Origin: Prosthecobacter debontii
Lineage (GTDB): Bacteria > Verrucomicrobiota > Verrucomicrobiia > Verrucomicrobiales > Akkermansiaceae
Direction of reading: 5' to 3'
Assembly: GCA_945873125.1 (NCBI GenBank)
Contig: CAMCBV010000011.1
Location: forward strand, 1-64,000
DNA length: 64,000 bases
Of the stretch, positions 9,647-19,374 are shown piece after piece. The notes beneath the pieces were generated by a model. It made no database searches, was not told where the DNA came from, and saw only the letters and a list, made by a program, of their open reading frames with translations. Each line of letters begins with the position of its first letter. Within the stretch, counting starts at the first letter, position 1. A program made the position numbers and the translations under genes.

Positions 9647-10348
9647 TCACTTCTTCAATCCCGCATTCTGAAGCGCCTTAAAAATCGTTTCCGCCGCAAG
9701 TTCGTGACCTTTCAAATTCGGGTGGTTCACTTGGCTGAGCAAGTCGGTTTGCGGCGTTCCTCTTCCCACTTCGGCAACCCATGCCGCGAACACATCGGCG
9801 ATCACGCATGACTGGTCTGCGGCGATTTTACGGATGATCACCGCGCGTTGGCACAACGCATCATCGGGATCGGAAATTTTTGCGGATGAATCTCCCGTCG
9901 GGGTGATCAATACCACCGGCACGTTCGCCTTTTTCGCGGCAACAATCATTTCCAACCATGCCTTCTCCACCTTGTCCAAAGGAAGCCTGCGATCGTTAAG
10001 GGCGTAATCAATGAAGACCAGATCCGGCTTCAAACTCAGCACATCCTTCTCGAAACGTGCCGCACCCGATACCGAATTCTCACCACCGATCGCAGTCGTT
10101 ATCACATTGAGCACTGCAAACGGATATTGCTCCTTCAGCTTCCTATTCACCAAATGCGGATACGATTCAAACGGCTTCACCTCGGGTGTCCTATGAAATC
10201 CCGCAGGCACACTGTGACCATGAAACACCACGTGGATCGTGCGGTTTTTCGGCCAGGTTGTTTTCATCAAATCGGACAGCGGAGAGAGATCCTGCGCGTA
10301 AGCGATACCTGCGAGAAGGAGCGAGAGGAAAAGGGGATGCGGTTTCAT
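9647..10348 (-). CDS. Secreted SGNH/GDSL-family hydrolase
   Basis: 233 residues with a signal peptide (cleaved after IAYA, residue 18). SGNH blocks are visible: the nucleophile S46 in FHGHSVPAG, Gly in AIGGENS, Asn in YALND, and the catalytic His in VNHPNLKGH near the C-terminus. Enzymes of this fold are esterases or lipases, often acting on acetylated carbohydrates. The first block reads GHS rather than GDS, as in several carbohydrate esterase groups. It converges on the PDZ/HEAT gene upstream, and both encode exported proteins, which hints at a shared extracellular substrate but does not prove it. Confidence 0.85.
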   Translation of the reverse strand: MKPHPLFLSLLLAGIAYAQDLSPLSDLMKTTWPKNRTIHVVFHGHSVPAGFHRTPEVKPFESYPHLVNRKLKEQYPFAVLNVITTAIGGENSVSGAARFEKDVLSLKPDLVFIDYALNDRRLPLDKVEKAWLEMIVAAKKANVPVVLITPTGDSSAKISDPDDALCQRAVIIRKIAADQSCVIADVFAAWVAEVGRGTPQTDLLSQVNHPNLKGHELAAETIFKALQNAGLKK

Positions 10349-10455
10349 GAAGGAACACCCTCGTAAATCAAATCAGGAAATCCAGCAAAAGAATTCAGCG
10401 CCCAACCGGGGGTAAAGCACGGAATACTTGATCAACAATCCACTCTCCACCGTGG

Positions 10456-12348
10456 TCAGGCTTCCGCATCGGCAATCGCCTGCAGTTCGTCCCATCTAGC
10501 ATAGAGGGCAAGCGTCGCCGCGCGCGCGGCTTCCAGCTTCTCCATCTCGCTGGGAATTTTTTCATAATGATTCAGCTGAAACTCCGCATCGTTGATGCGC
10601 GATTCGATGGATGAAACCTCATCCTCTGAGGCAAAAATCCTGTCCTCAATGGTTTCCAATTCCGCGCGTTCTTTTTGGGAAAGTTTTCTGGGTTTGTCGG
10701 CGCGAGCCGCCGGCTTCTGAGGTTGAAGCGCTTTGAAGGCCTGCGCTTGAGCTTTCTGTGCCGCCTCGCGCTGCTGGCGTTTTTCTAGGTAATACGAATA
10801 GTTTCCGGGAGTGACGTGGATACCATCGTCTTCAAACGCGATGATCTGGTCGCATATCCGATCAAGGAAGTATCGATCGTGGGAAACGCAGAGTATGCTG
10901 CCACCAAAACTTGAGAGTGCCTCCTCCAACATGCGCAGCGAAGGCAGGTCAAGATCGTTGGTCGGCTCATCGAGAATGATGAGGTTACCACCCGTTTTCA
11001 AAACTTTCGCAAGCATCAAGCGGGCGCGCTCACCACCGGAGAGGAGATCGACGCGTTCATTGATGCGTTCGTTGTTGAAAAGGAAGCGCCGGAGATAAGC
11101 ACGTGCTCCGAGGGTTTCATTGCCGAACTGGACTTTCTCATTACCATCGGAAATTTCATCCAACAGCGAACCCGTGCCATCAAGCTGCATCCGTGATTGG
11201 TCGATGTAATTGATTTTCACACGCTTTCCTAGCACCGCAGTACCTTCTGTCGGTTCCAGTTGGTTGAGACAGAGCTTCAGCAAGGTGGTTTTGCCGACCC
11301 CGTTTTTCCCCACGATCCCCGTGCAGGTTCCCGGACGGATCGAAAGATCAAGATGACGGAACAACCAACGCGGATGTTTCTCCGTACCAACGTTGACGCC
11401 GGCTTGCTCAAGCTCGATCACCACATTTCCCAAATCCGATGCCGGTGGCAAAAGCAGATCCATCTCCCGTTCTTCCGGCGGCGCCTCCATGCCCTCGATT
11501 TCGTAAAACGCATCGAGCCTCGTGCGTTGTTTGGTTCCGCGGGCTTTCACGCCGGCGCGCACCCATTCAAGCTCGGTACGCAAAAAACGCTGACGGCGGC
11601 GCTCGGATTGCTCGGCGATCTGCTGGCGGATGGCCTTGCTCTCCAAATACGCCGTGTAGTTTCCCGCATGCGAATAGGCGCGCCCGTTATCAATCTCGAT
11701 GATGCGGGTGGCGATGACATCGAGGAAATAGCGATCGTGAGTCACGAAGATCACCGCACCAGCGAAGCCTTTCAACACATCCTCCAACCAACGGATGGAC
11801 TCAGCATCGAGATGGTTGGTCGGCTCATCTAACAGAAGAAGGTCCGGCTGACAGGCAAGCGCACGGCAGAGCGCGACCCTGCGCTTTTCCCCACCGGAAA
11901 GCGGACCCGTTGGAGCGTCCAGCGCAGGCGTGCCGAGTGCGTTCGAAAGCGAAACGATGCGCGAGTCCAGGTTCCAACCATCCGTGTGGTCGAGCAGCTC
12001 GAGAAATCCCTGAAGCTCCGTTTCCGTGCCATCGCCGTTTTCGTAACGCCGCATTGCCTCGACGATATCGGCGGCTCCGGCTGCGATGTTTTCGTGAACG
12101 GAGAGTTCGGGATCGAGCTCAAACTCCTGAGGTAAATATCCGGTGCGAATTCCGCGGCGCAGAGAGAGATCACCGGAATCCGCCTGTTGCTCACCCGTCA
12201 GAATTTTCAGCAACGAGGTTTTCCCGCAGCCATTACGCCCGACTAAACCGACCTTTTCCCCAGACGCCACGGCCAGCGTCACCCCATCGAGAAGATTCTG
12301 ATAGGAATAAGAAAGACGGATTTCGTTCGCTGAGAGAAGAGTGGACAC
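10456..12348 (-). CDS. uup: ABC-F ATPase, Uup type
   Basis: 630 residues, GTG start. Two ATP-binding cassettes without membrane segments: Walker A GRNGCGKTSLL (about 38-48) and GKNGVGKTTLL (about 348-358), each followed by LSGGE signatures and DEPTNHLD / DEPTNDLD Walker B boxes. A charged helical C-terminal domain (about 555-630) with heptad pattern is the DNA/ribosome-binding tail typical of Uup and separates it from EttA. ABC-F proteins act on the ribosome or on branched DNA intermediates; Uup loss raises transposon precise excision in E. coli. A 28-bp heptad tract lies 4 nt upstream of the start. It is divergent from tsaB. Confidence 0.88.
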   Translation of the reverse strand: MSTLLSANEIRLSYSYQNLLDGVTLAVASGEKVGLVGRNGCGKTSLLKILTGEQQADSGDLSLRRGIRTGYLPQEFELDPELSVHENIAAGAADIVEAMRRYENGDGTETELQGFLELLDHTDGWNLDSRIVSLSNALGTPALDAPTGPLSGGEKRRVALCRALACQPDLLLLDEPTNHLDAESIRWLEDVLKGFAGAVIFVTHDRYFLDVIATRIIEIDNGRAYSHAGNYTAYLESKAIRQQIAEQSERRRQRFLRTELEWVRAGVKARGTKQRTRLDAFYEIEGMEAPPEEREMDLLLPPASDLGNVVIELEQAGVNVGTEKHPRWLFRHLDLSIRPGTCTGIVGKNGVGKTTLLKLCLNQLEPTEGTAVLGKRVKINYIDQSRMQLDGTGSLLDEISDGNEKVQFGNETLGARAYLRRFLFNNERINERVDLLSGGERARLMLAKVLKTGGNLIILDEPTNDLDLPSLRMLEEALSSFGGSILCVSHDRYFLDRICDQIIAFEDDGIHVTPGNYSYYLEKRQQREAAQKAQAQAFKALQPQKPAARADKPRKLSQKERAELETIEDRIFASEDEVSSIESRINDAEFQLNHYEKIPSEMEKLEAARAATLALYARWDELQAIADAEA

Positions 12349-12352
12349 GGAT

Positions 12353-12380
12353 GGAAACTTTAAATTTTAAACTCTAAACC
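12353..12380 (-). repeat. 28-bp tract of four degenerate heptamers before uup
   Basis: On the minus strand the sequence reads GGTTTAG, AGTTTAA, AATTTAA, AGTTTCC, then ATCC and the GTG start of uup. The 7-bp period is exact and the units share the core TTTA. Matching tracts precede purA, lpxC/fabZ and rsmD. Confidence 0.8.
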
Positions 12381-12496
12381 TCGATGAAGAGCTTGATGCG
12401 GGCGTGAATGGAAAGGGTTATCGGAGAAATGTAAACCGTGAAGCAGAGAAAAGAATTTCAACTACCATAAATCCCATTTCGCGTTAGCCTGCGTGC

Positions 12497-13129
12497 GTGC
12501 CTGCCATCCTGATTTTTGAAACCTCCACTGACGCCGCATCTCTTGCGCTGGCGGTTGACGGGCGTATCGTGATCGAAAAAAGTTTTACCAGCGATCGCCG
12601 CCACAATGCGTTGTTGTTCGGACCACTCGCAGAAATCGTTGAGGAATACGGCTCCAGACATTTCGATACCGTCCTCGTCGGCAGTGGTCCGGGAAGTTAC
12701 AGCGGAACCCGTGTGGGAATTGCAGCCGCACAAGGAGTCGGTCTTGTTTCAGGCTGCAAGGTCATCGCCATCCCCTCAATTCTCGGCACAGAAACCGCCC
12801 TTTCCGACAAACCCTGTATCGCCGTGGGGGATGCGCGCAGAGGCTCTTACTGGATCGCGAAAATCAACGATGGCGAGCAAATCGATGGGCCGTTTCTGAC
12901 CGACACGAACGGCTTTCAAAACGTGATCGATTCCAGTCCCTTGTGCTTTTGTATGGAAGCGATTCGTTCATTCCAAATTCCCCTCGAGCAGCCCACCGCA
13001 CGTGGAATCTGGCAGGCTTGGGAACATGCCTCGCCGGAATCCCGGGAGTCCTGGGCTGCGAAGCCCCCGCAGCCCATCTATCTCGCTCCGCCACACATCA
13101 CCCCTTCCAAGAAACAGGTGTTTGGGTGA
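12497..13129 (+). CDS. tsaB: tRNA threonylcarbamoyladenosine biosynthesis protein TsaB
   Basis: 210 residues, GTG start. The ASKHA fold N-terminus is clear: ILIFETSTDAASLAL, then the strongly conserved VGSGPGSYSGTRVGIAAAQG motif (about 62-80). TsaB is the scaffold partner of TsaD and TsaE that makes the universal t6A37 modification of ANN-decoding tRNAs. It lacks the metal-binding histidines of TsaD, as expected. The C-terminal third is shorter and less conserved. The gene diverges from uup across a 148-nt gap and is followed by a convergent RelE-like gene. Confidence 0.88.
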   Translation: MPAILIFETSTDAASLALAVDGRIVIEKSFTSDRRHNALLFGPLAEIVEEYGSRHFDTVLVGSGPGSYSGTRVGIAAAQGVGLVSGCKVIAIPSILGTETALSDKPCIAVGDARRGSYWIAKINDGEQIDGPFLTDTNGFQNVIDSSPLCFCMEAIRSFQIPLEQPTARGIWQAWEHASPESRESWAAKPPQPIYLAPPHITPSKKQVFG

Positions 13130-13163
13130 GCGACTCTTTGCACGCTCTGGCAAACAAGGCACC

Positions 13164-13526
13164 TCAGAGCCTGCGGGCGTTGCGACCTTCGTCGATCAAT
13201 TTCCAGAAATGCTTCGATCCAGCCAATGCCTCATCTTCAGCGAGTGGCATTTTGGAACGGAATAAAAAGTCGGAAAGCGTGCCCTTGTGCAAAACCCGGC
13301 AAACGATGATGGAGCCATCTTTAACTTCGAAATAGAAGCGGTAATCCTTCGCGCGGAACCGATACATGACGTGACCATCGCGCTCGATTTTACCAAAACG
13401 ATCACTCCCCGCGCCATTCAGATCCTGCTCGGTCACATGGAACTCCTCCAACAACTCAAGCTGCTCTAAAGTCCCCAAAGCGGAAATCTCCGCCGCACTG
13501 ATTTCATTAAAAACGATCTGAAACAC
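13164..13526 (-). CDS. Orphan RelE/ParE-fold protein
   Basis: 120 residues. The middle matches the RelE/ParE beta-sheet core: KIERDGHVMYRFRAKDYRF, then FEVKDGSIIVCRVLHKG (about 47-82), the usual arrangement of basic strands in mRNA interferase toxins. The C-terminal extension of about 35 residues (SDFLFRSKMPLAEDEALAG) is not typical of RelE. No antitoxin gene is adjacent: tsaB ends on the other strand 34 nt away and the upstream 150 nt hold no small ORF on this strand. It may be a domesticated member rather than a toxin. Confidence 0.6.
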   Translation of the reverse strand: MFQIVFNEISAAEISALGTLEQLELLEEFHVTEQDLNGAGSDRFGKIERDGHVMYRFRAKDYRFYFEVKDGSIIVCRVLHKGTLSDFLFRSKMPLAEDEALAGSKHFWKLIDEGRNARRL

Positions 13527-13682
13527 GCCGCCACTCTAGACAACGGGCGAGCTGCGTCAACTTTTGGAATTCCAGATGCGACAGGCTACTTTTTAGTATG
13601 TGCGGAGAAAAATAGGAGCGAAGCAAGGGAGGCACGCTTCTTGTGTCTTGCGGTCTTGCTTCCAGCCCTTACGATTCCCCTG

Positions 13683-14597
13683 ATGCGTTGCTTTTACTCT
13701 CAGGCTCTGGAGCTCGAACTTCCTGACGGACACCCTTTCCCGATGGACAAGTTTCGGGTTTCCAAGGAAATGCTGTTGAGCGAACGGATTCTGCGTCCCG
13801 AAGAAATCATCGAGGTCAAACCCGCCGATTTCCACCGCATCCTCAGAGTCCACGACCGTTCCTACATCGAAAAAATCCAATCCGCGGCGCTGGATCGAAA
13901 AGAGCAACTCCTACTCGGACTTCCCTCTTCTCCCAATCTCTTCTCGCGCTCCGCCACGGAGGTCGAAGCCACCCGCCTCGCCTGTGAGGCCGCACTTGCA
14001 GAGGGGGTCGGTGTCTGCCTCGCGGGTGGAACTCATCATGCTTTTCGCGAACATGGCGAGGGCTACTGTGTTTTCAATGACATTGCGATCGCGATCCGCG
14101 ATCTTCAGGACAATCAACCCCATATCAAAATCATGGTCGTTGACACGGATGCGCACCAAGGCAACGGCACGGCTTCATTGCTCGGCGATGATCCACGGGT
14201 ATTTACCTACTCCATCCACGTCGGGAAAAATTACCCCACCCGCAAGATCAACTCCTCGCTGGATGTGGAAACCGTTCGTTACGTCGAAGGTGAGATGTAT
14301 CTGCAAGCACTTTTTCAAACCCTTGCCGATTCACTCGATCAATTTGCCCCAGATCTGGTGATTTGGATTTCGGGTGCCGACAATCATCGCAATGACCGCT
14401 TCGGTCAAATGCACCTGTCCCTGAAAGAAATCCAACGCCGTGACGAAGTCCTGCTGCGTGCCATGATCAAAAACCGCATCCCCATTGCCATCCTCTACGG
14501 TGGCGGCTACAACCGACAGCCCGAGTTTACAGCCAAACTCCATCGCAACACCATCGCCACCGCCAAACGCCTTGCCGCGGAGTATCGAGGGCTGTAG
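13683..14597 (+). CDS. Histone deacetylase / acetoin-utilisation (AcuC) family deacetylase
   Basis: 304 residues. Motifs of the arginase-deacetylase fold are intact: tandem His in GGTHHAFREHGEGYC (about 117-131), zinc ligands in VVDTDAHQGNG (about 152-162), IHVGKNYP, GADNHRNDRFGQM and the final LYGGGYN. Such bacterial enzymes remove acetyl groups from lysines, polyamines or small metabolites; the substrate is unknown here. The start MRCFYS at 13683 was preferred over an upstream start at 13641 because family members begin close to this point. It stands alone before the exopolysaccharide genes. Confidence 0.88.
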   Translation: MRCFYSQALELELPDGHPFPMDKFRVSKEMLLSERILRPEEIIEVKPADFHRILRVHDRSYIEKIQSAALDRKEQLLLGLPSSPNLFSRSATEVEATRLACEAALAEGVGVCLAGGTHHAFREHGEGYCVFNDIAIAIRDLQDNQPHIKIMVVDTDAHQGNGTASLLGDDPRVFTYSIHVGKNYPTRKINSSLDVETVRYVEGEMYLQALFQTLADSLDQFAPDLVIWISGADNHRNDRFGQMHLSLKEIQRRDEVLLRAMIKNRIPIAILYGGGYNRQPEFTAKLHRNTIATAKRLAAEYRGL

Positions 14598-14704
14598 AAA
14601 ATGACCAAATGGGCATTTTTTATAAGAATTCATTGTAATTACCTTCTATGGCGTTTACATAGGTCTGCGGTTGTCATACCCTATTCCATCTCCGATCCAT
14701 TCAC

Positions 14705-16111
14705 ATGGTCCCATCTCGTAAAGATTCTTTCACTGTCCAATTTTTACTTATCGCGGATGCGCTTCTAGTTTGGCTGTCATTCTGGATCGCTTGCGTGCTC
14801 AGAGATCCCATTCGCAACCTGCTTGATCTGGCGCACACTGATCAAACGGATCTCAACGCCATCTCCTGGGTGTTGTATATCGCCGTGCCCTTCACTCCAC
14901 TCGTGTTGGAACGATTCGGCTTTTATCAAAAATCACGTTACAAACTATCTCATGTCATCATTTGGGAACTGATTCAGGGCATATTCATCATCGGATTAGC
15001 CATCTCTCTGTTCGCGGTCTTTGCGAAAATGAACGAAGCCCCGCGTCTCATTCTGGGAACTGCGGCGCTTCTGATGTTTGTATTGTTAATGACCAGAGAG
15101 CGTATCACGACTTTTTGGTTCAAACGCCGCAGAAAAAGCGGAATTGGAAAAGAGCAGGTCGTCATCGTCGGAGATGAAGAGGAGATTCTGCTTTTCCTAT
15201 CGGAAATCGATCCGGACACCCTGGAAGAGTGGGATATCATCAGCCACTTCAATCTCGCACAACATCCCACCGAAGAACTCTTCAACATACTGAAAGAGAA
15301 ATCGGTCAGTCGGGTCATGTTCATCACTCGCGAGACGGAATTTGACAAAGTCGCAAGTGCGATTGAAATCTGCGAGTTGCAAGGCGTGGAAGCATGGATT
15401 GCCGCATCATTCATTCGCGCTCAGATTGCCCGCCCGGCCTTTGATTCGATCGGTTCCAAACCGATGTTGGTCCTGCGCTCCACTCCCGACCTTTCATGGG
15501 GACTGCTGGCCAAGGAACTGCTGGATAGAATCCTCTCCCTCATCATCATTCTTTGCACCTCTCCCTTGTGGTTGATCGCTTTTATCGGAATCAAGATTGC
15601 CAGCCCTGGAGCTCCGGTATTGTTCTCTCAAATGCGCGCAGGGCGTTATGGAAAGCCCTTCAGAATGCTGAAGTTCAGAACCATGGTGGCGAATGCGGAG
15701 GAACTGCTCAACTCCATCAAAGAAGCGCACGGCAATGAAATGGAAGGACCTGTGTTCAAGCTGGATCGTGATCCGCGGGTGTTTCGCTTTGGTGCCATAC
15801 TCAGAAAACTCAGTATCGACGAACTCCCCCAGCTTGTGAATGTCTTGATCGGACAAATGAGCTTAGTCGGTCCCAGACCCCTGCCGCTCTATGAAGTGGA
15901 GGCTTTCTCTGAAATTTCTCATCGCAGAAGATTGAGCGTTAAGCCAGGTATCACCTGCGAGTGGCAGATTGGCGGACGCAATAAAATCACTCGCTTTGAA
16001 GACTGGGTCGCGATGGATCTCCGCTACATTGATAACTGGTCGATATGGCTGGATATTCAAATCCTTCTCAAAACCATACCCGCGGTTTTGTTCGGAAAAG
16101 GAGCCAAATAA
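14705..16111 (+). CDS. Polyprenyl glycosylphosphotransferase (exopolysaccharide initiation)
   Basis: 468 residues. N-terminal half: four to five membrane segments (about 10-130) and a cytoplasmic nucleotide-fold domain (about 145-250). C-terminal half: bacterial sugar transferase domain starting at KELLDRILSLIII, with KFRTMVANAE, KLDRDPRVFRFGAILRK, and the active-site signature LSIDELPQLVNVL...MSLVGPRPLP. This WbaP/WcaJ-type architecture transfers a sugar-1-phosphate to undecaprenyl phosphate and so starts surface polysaccharide synthesis. The next gene, 17 nt downstream, is an O-antigen-ligase-type protein, so the two probably act in one pathway; no other glycosyltransferases are nearby. Confidence 0.9.
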   Translation: MVPSRKDSFTVQFLLIADALLVWLSFWIACVLRDPIRNLLDLAHTDQTDLNAISWVLYIAVPFTPLVLERFGFYQKSRYKLSHVIIWELIQGIFIIGLAISLFAVFAKMNEAPRLILGTAALLMFVLLMTRERITTFWFKRRRKSGIGKEQVVIVGDEEEILLFLSEIDPDTLEEWDIISHFNLAQHPTEELFNILKEKSVSRVMFITRETEFDKVASAIEICELQGVEAWIAASFIRAQIARPAFDSIGSKPMLVLRSTPDLSWGLLAKELLDRILSLIIILCTSPLWLIAFIGIKIASPGAPVLFSQMRAGRYGKPFRMLKFRTMVANAEELLNSIKEAHGNEMEGPVFKLDRDPRVFRFGAILRKLSIDELPQLVNVLIGQMSLVGPRPLPLYEVEAFSEISHRRRLSVKPGITCEWQIGGRNKITRFEDWVAMDLRYIDNWSIWLDIQILLKTIPAVLFGKGAK

Positions 16112-16128
16112 CTTTCGATATTCAACCC

Positions 16129-18336
16129 ATGGCCGTTGCCTCGTCTGTTTTCTGGATCGCCGGATTCATCCTCAGCGCAATCATGGGTCCAACCCTGAAA
16201 ATTTGGACCTGGGGACCCACCATGCTTTGTTTCGCGGCAGCCACAGTCTGCTCCATTCCCAACATCTGGCGGGGCAGTTTGGACAAATTCAATTTGTACA
16301 TTCTCATCACGGGATTGGCGACCGCCGGTTGGTTCGTTGGCAGAGCATGGTTTTCACCGGTAAAAGAAATGGCACTGATCGATCTCTCGCTCGTAGCCAT
16401 GGCGGTTTCTACCTTCATCGTAGTGCAAAACACTTTCGCAAGTCGCAGGGCGCAAACGATCATTGTTATCGGCATTGCTTTGCTACTCTGTACGAACTTG
16501 GTGGTGATGGCTTTGCAAACCCGGGATATCGGCTACAATCTTGTGATCCCCTATGTCGCGCACGCATGGCCAAGAGGTCTTTTCCGTCATTACAGTCACT
16601 GCGCCACATTTTTAATCGGGAGCTCGTTGCTCTTAGGTGGATTCGCCTTGCGAGGCTCTTGGCCACGAGTCGCCCGAGTCGCGCTCCTGTTGCTTGCGTT
16701 GTTGGGCATGGCGGCCGTTTATATCACAAAATCCCGCAGTGGCATGTTGGGCGCGAGTGCTGGCGTTTCAGCACTTCTCATCTACTGGCTGCTCAACAGC
16801 AAACGGGACGATCGCAAATGGAGCGGCATCGCGCTTGTTGTCGCTCCTATCGTCATCCTTGTCATTGCGGTCATCTCGCTATCCACCCTTGAGTCCGTCC
16901 AACAAACCCGAGGAAAAGGCAGCGATCTGATCGATATGCTGGATAACAACCTCCGTCTTTATCTCTATGGCATCGCCCTTTCATGCGTTTTACTGCATCC
17001 TCTAATCGGCGGGGGGAGTCGGAGCTTCAGTTGGGAAAATTATCAGTTCTGGAAAATTGAGAAAATGGGTGTGCTTGGGGCAGATCCGGAACATGTGCAC
17101 AACGAGTTCGTCCAAGTTTTCACGGACTATGGGATGATCGGTGCCGGCTTGCTTGCCGCGTTGATTGTCGGGATTTTGATATGGTGCACATTTCGCTCTC
17201 TGGTTCAGGGAGATTGGAGCAAATACGCGCATTCCGATGCATGGAGAATCGGTGGGATCGCTGCCTTCATCGGCATCTTCATTCAATCCAATTTCGAGGG
17301 TGTGCTCCGTACGGCGCCCGGGGCCATCATCCTCGCAATCAGCTTGGCGGCTGCCAGTCATGGACACATGACCCTAAAAAACCTCCCAACCACCGGATCA
17401 TGGTTTCGACGGCTTGCTCTGACGTTATGCTGTCTAGTTGTCATTGCGATCATGAGCGTGAATGGCTTGAGAGGCAGCAATGTCGCCATGGAATTATGGA
17501 ACGATGTGCTACTGAACCCATCTGCCACCCGGGAAGATAAAATTTCCGCATACACGCGTGGCATAGAAAAATGGAAACTCGAATCACTTTTATCCGAAAG
17601 AGGGACCCTGTATTATGATCTAGCCCGTGAAAGCGGTCCAGATGGTGACAACTATCGGGATTTGCTAGAAAAGGCCCTGAAAGATTATCAAACCGCCATT
17701 GTCTTCCATCCTTTCACTCCTCTCCATCCGCGCAATGCCGCCAATACGCTGAGATTGCTCAACCGATTCACGGAGGCTTCGGCATATTATGAAAAGGCCA
17801 TTCGACTCCAAGGCGGAATGGAAGCCGCATTTTTCAGTCATTTCCTATACGCCAGTCATTTGCACGAGCTGGCACTCTTCGAACTGCAGTCGGGAAATTA
17901 CCCCGAAGCTGTGAAAAAATACGAACTCGCAAAAAGTCATATTGAACAAACACCCCCTTATATCCACGGAGCCTCGTTCAAGGAGCTGCAGACCCGCATT
18001 TATATCAACCTCGCCCTAGCCCTACAGTATGGTCGTGAATATGAAAAAGCTCTCTCTCAATATGAGGCTTACAACCGACTCAGGGGTGCGGGTGGCGCCA
18101 ATTACTACGTGGCAGCCATGCTATACGAGCGCGCAAAAAACTTTTTGGAAACAGACCGCCAGTCCGACGCGCTGCGCCTGTTCATGGAGGCTGGAAAACT
18201 TTTTGATACCCAACCCCAGCTTTCCAAACATTTATCCATAGAGAATCGTAACAAACTGAGAGAAGACATCCGGAGGCAAATCCTGAAGCTAAAGGCGGAA
18301 AACCATTTGCCTTCCGAAAAAATAAACCTCAAGTGA
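16129..18336 (+). CDS. O-antigen ligase/polymerase family membrane protein with C-terminal TPR domain
   Basis: 735 residues. Residues about 5-420 form 11-12 membrane segments; the Wzy/WaaL hallmark HVHNEFVQVFTDYG lies at about 322-335, with an upstream KSRSGMLG loop (about 203). The remaining about 270 residues are soluble tetratricopeptide repeats (for example AYYEKAIRLQGG, ALSQYEAYNRL, DALRLFMEAGKLF). Family members polymerise or ligate undecaprenyl-linked glycans at the periplasmic face. The TPR tail resembles that of some O-linked glycosylation enzymes, so the acceptor could be protein rather than lipid A. The start at 16129 was chosen over 16045, which would overlap the preceding gene deeply. 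Confidence 0.82.
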   Translation: MAVASSVFWIAGFILSAIMGPTLKIWTWGPTMLCFAAATVCSIPNIWRGSLDKFNLYILITGLATAGWFVGRAWFSPVKEMALIDLSLVAMAVSTFIVVQNTFASRRAQTIIVIGIALLLCTNLVVMALQTRDIGYNLVIPYVAHAWPRGLFRHYSHCATFLIGSSLLLGGFALRGSWPRVARVALLLLALLGMAAVYITKSRSGMLGASAGVSALLIYWLLNSKRDDRKWSGIALVVAPIVILVIAVISLSTLESVQQTRGKGSDLIDMLDNNLRLYLYGIALSCVLLHPLIGGGSRSFSWENYQFWKIEKMGVLGADPEHVHNEFVQVFTDYGMIGAGLLAALIVGILIWCTFRSLVQGDWSKYAHSDAWRIGGIAAFIGIFIQSNFEGVLRTAPGAIILAISLAAASHGHMTLKNLPTTGSWFRRLALTLCCLVVIAIMSVNGLRGSNVAMELWNDVLLNPSATREDKISAYTRGIEKWKLESLLSERGTLYYDLARESGPDGDNYRDLLEKALKDYQTAIVFHPFTPLHPRNAANTLRLLNRFTEASAYYEKAIRLQGGMEAAFFSHFLYASHLHELALFELQSGNYPEAVKKYELAKSHIEQTPPYIHGASFKELQTRIYINLALALQYGREYEKALSQYEAYNRLRGAGGANYYVAAMLYERAKNFLETDRQSDALRLFMEAGKLFDTQPQLSKHLSIENRNKLREDIRRQILKLKAENHLPSEKINLK

Positions 18337-18447
18337 TGACGATTTCATCCACTGGGCATCAGCTTGATGGTTGGGGGTTACGAAAAGCTGAAATTTAAGC
18401 CGCAAAGTGTTGCCGATCCTCTCTCGCTGTGAACAATCAGCTCGCCC

Positions 18448-19374
18448 ATGAAAATCATCAGCGGAACAGCCCATCGCACACTTGCCGGAAATATCGCAGC
18501 CACTCTTGGCCAATCTCTTGCCGATGTGCAAGTGGATGCTTTTCCGGACGGCGAGACATCGGTAAAAATCAATGAAAACGTCCGCGGGGAAGATGTGTTC
18601 ATCATCCAGCCGTCCTGCCCTCCAACGAATCACAACATCATGGAGTTGCTGATTCTGGTGGATGCCGCACGACGCGCCAGTGCCGAACGCATCACCGCGG
18701 TGATGCCTTTCTTCGGATATGCCAGACAAGACCGTAAGGACCAGCCGCGCGTCCCGATCACCGCGAAACTTGTCGCCAATCTTCTTACCTCCGCAGGCGT
18801 TAATCGTGTTCTGACGATGGATCTCCATGCTCCGCAGATCCAAGGATTCTTTGATATCCCGGTCGATCACCTCTACGCCAAACCGGTGCTTATCAACTAC
18901 CTCCGCGAACGCCATCCAGACACCTCGAACCTCACCGTCGTCTCCCCTGACGTGGGCGGAGTGAAAATGGCGCGCGCTTACGCGGATGCTCTCGGCGCGG
19001 AACTCGCTATCGTTGCGAAACACCGTGTATCCGCCACGCGCGTGGAAGCCATGAATGTCATCGGCGACGTTAACGGACGGGATGTCCTCCTTGTGGACGA
19101 CATGACGGAAACCGCGGGAACTCTCACCGCCGCGGCGGAAATTCTGCACAAACACGGCGCAAAACGCATTTTTGCCGGTGTTTCCCACGCCATCATCAGC
19201 GAACTTGCCAATCAACGCCTCGCGAAGTCCCCCATCGAAGAAATCATCACCACCGATTCCGTGCCCCAAGCTTGTGGCACCAAAGTTCAGGCCGTGACCA
19301 TCGCTCCTCTCCTCGGCGAGGCCATCCGTCGCATCAACGGAGGTCAATCGGTGACCTCTCTTTTCTCTTTCTGA
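18448..19374 (+). CDS. prs: Ribose-phosphate pyrophosphokinase
   Basis: 308 residues, full family length. It makes PRPP from ribose 5-phosphate and ATP for purine, pyrimidine, His and Trp synthesis. Visible signatures: DAFPDGETSVKI, FFGYARQDRKDQPRVPITAK, the metal-binding MDLHAPQIQGFFDIPVDHL, the flexible-loop KHRVSATRVE, and the PRPP loop LLVDDMTETAGTL (about 213-225). The usual DDxIDTGGT is DDMTETAGT. Followed 34 nt later by ppc in the same direction. No Shine-Dalgarno sequence is seen. Confidence 0.95.
   Translation: MKIISGTAHRTLAGNIAATLGQSLADVQVDAFPDGETSVKINENVRGEDVFIIQPSCPPTNHNIMELLILVDAARRASAERITAVMPFFGYARQDRKDQPRVPITAKLVANLLTSAGVNRVLTMDLHAPQIQGFFDIPVDHLYAKPVLINYLRERHPDTSNLTVVSPDVGGVKMARAYADALGAELAIVAKHRVSATRVEAMNVIGDVNGRDVLLVDDMTETAGTLTAAAEILHKHGAKRIFAGVSHAIISELANQRLAKSPIEEIITTDSVPQACGTKVQAVTIAPLLGEAIRRINGGQSVTSLFSF

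Noticed and set aside
16045..16128. Upstream start for the O-antigen ligase gene
   Set aside because: Would overlap the preceding glycosyltransferase gene by 67 nt and adds a non-family peptide; ATG at 16129 leaves a normal gap.
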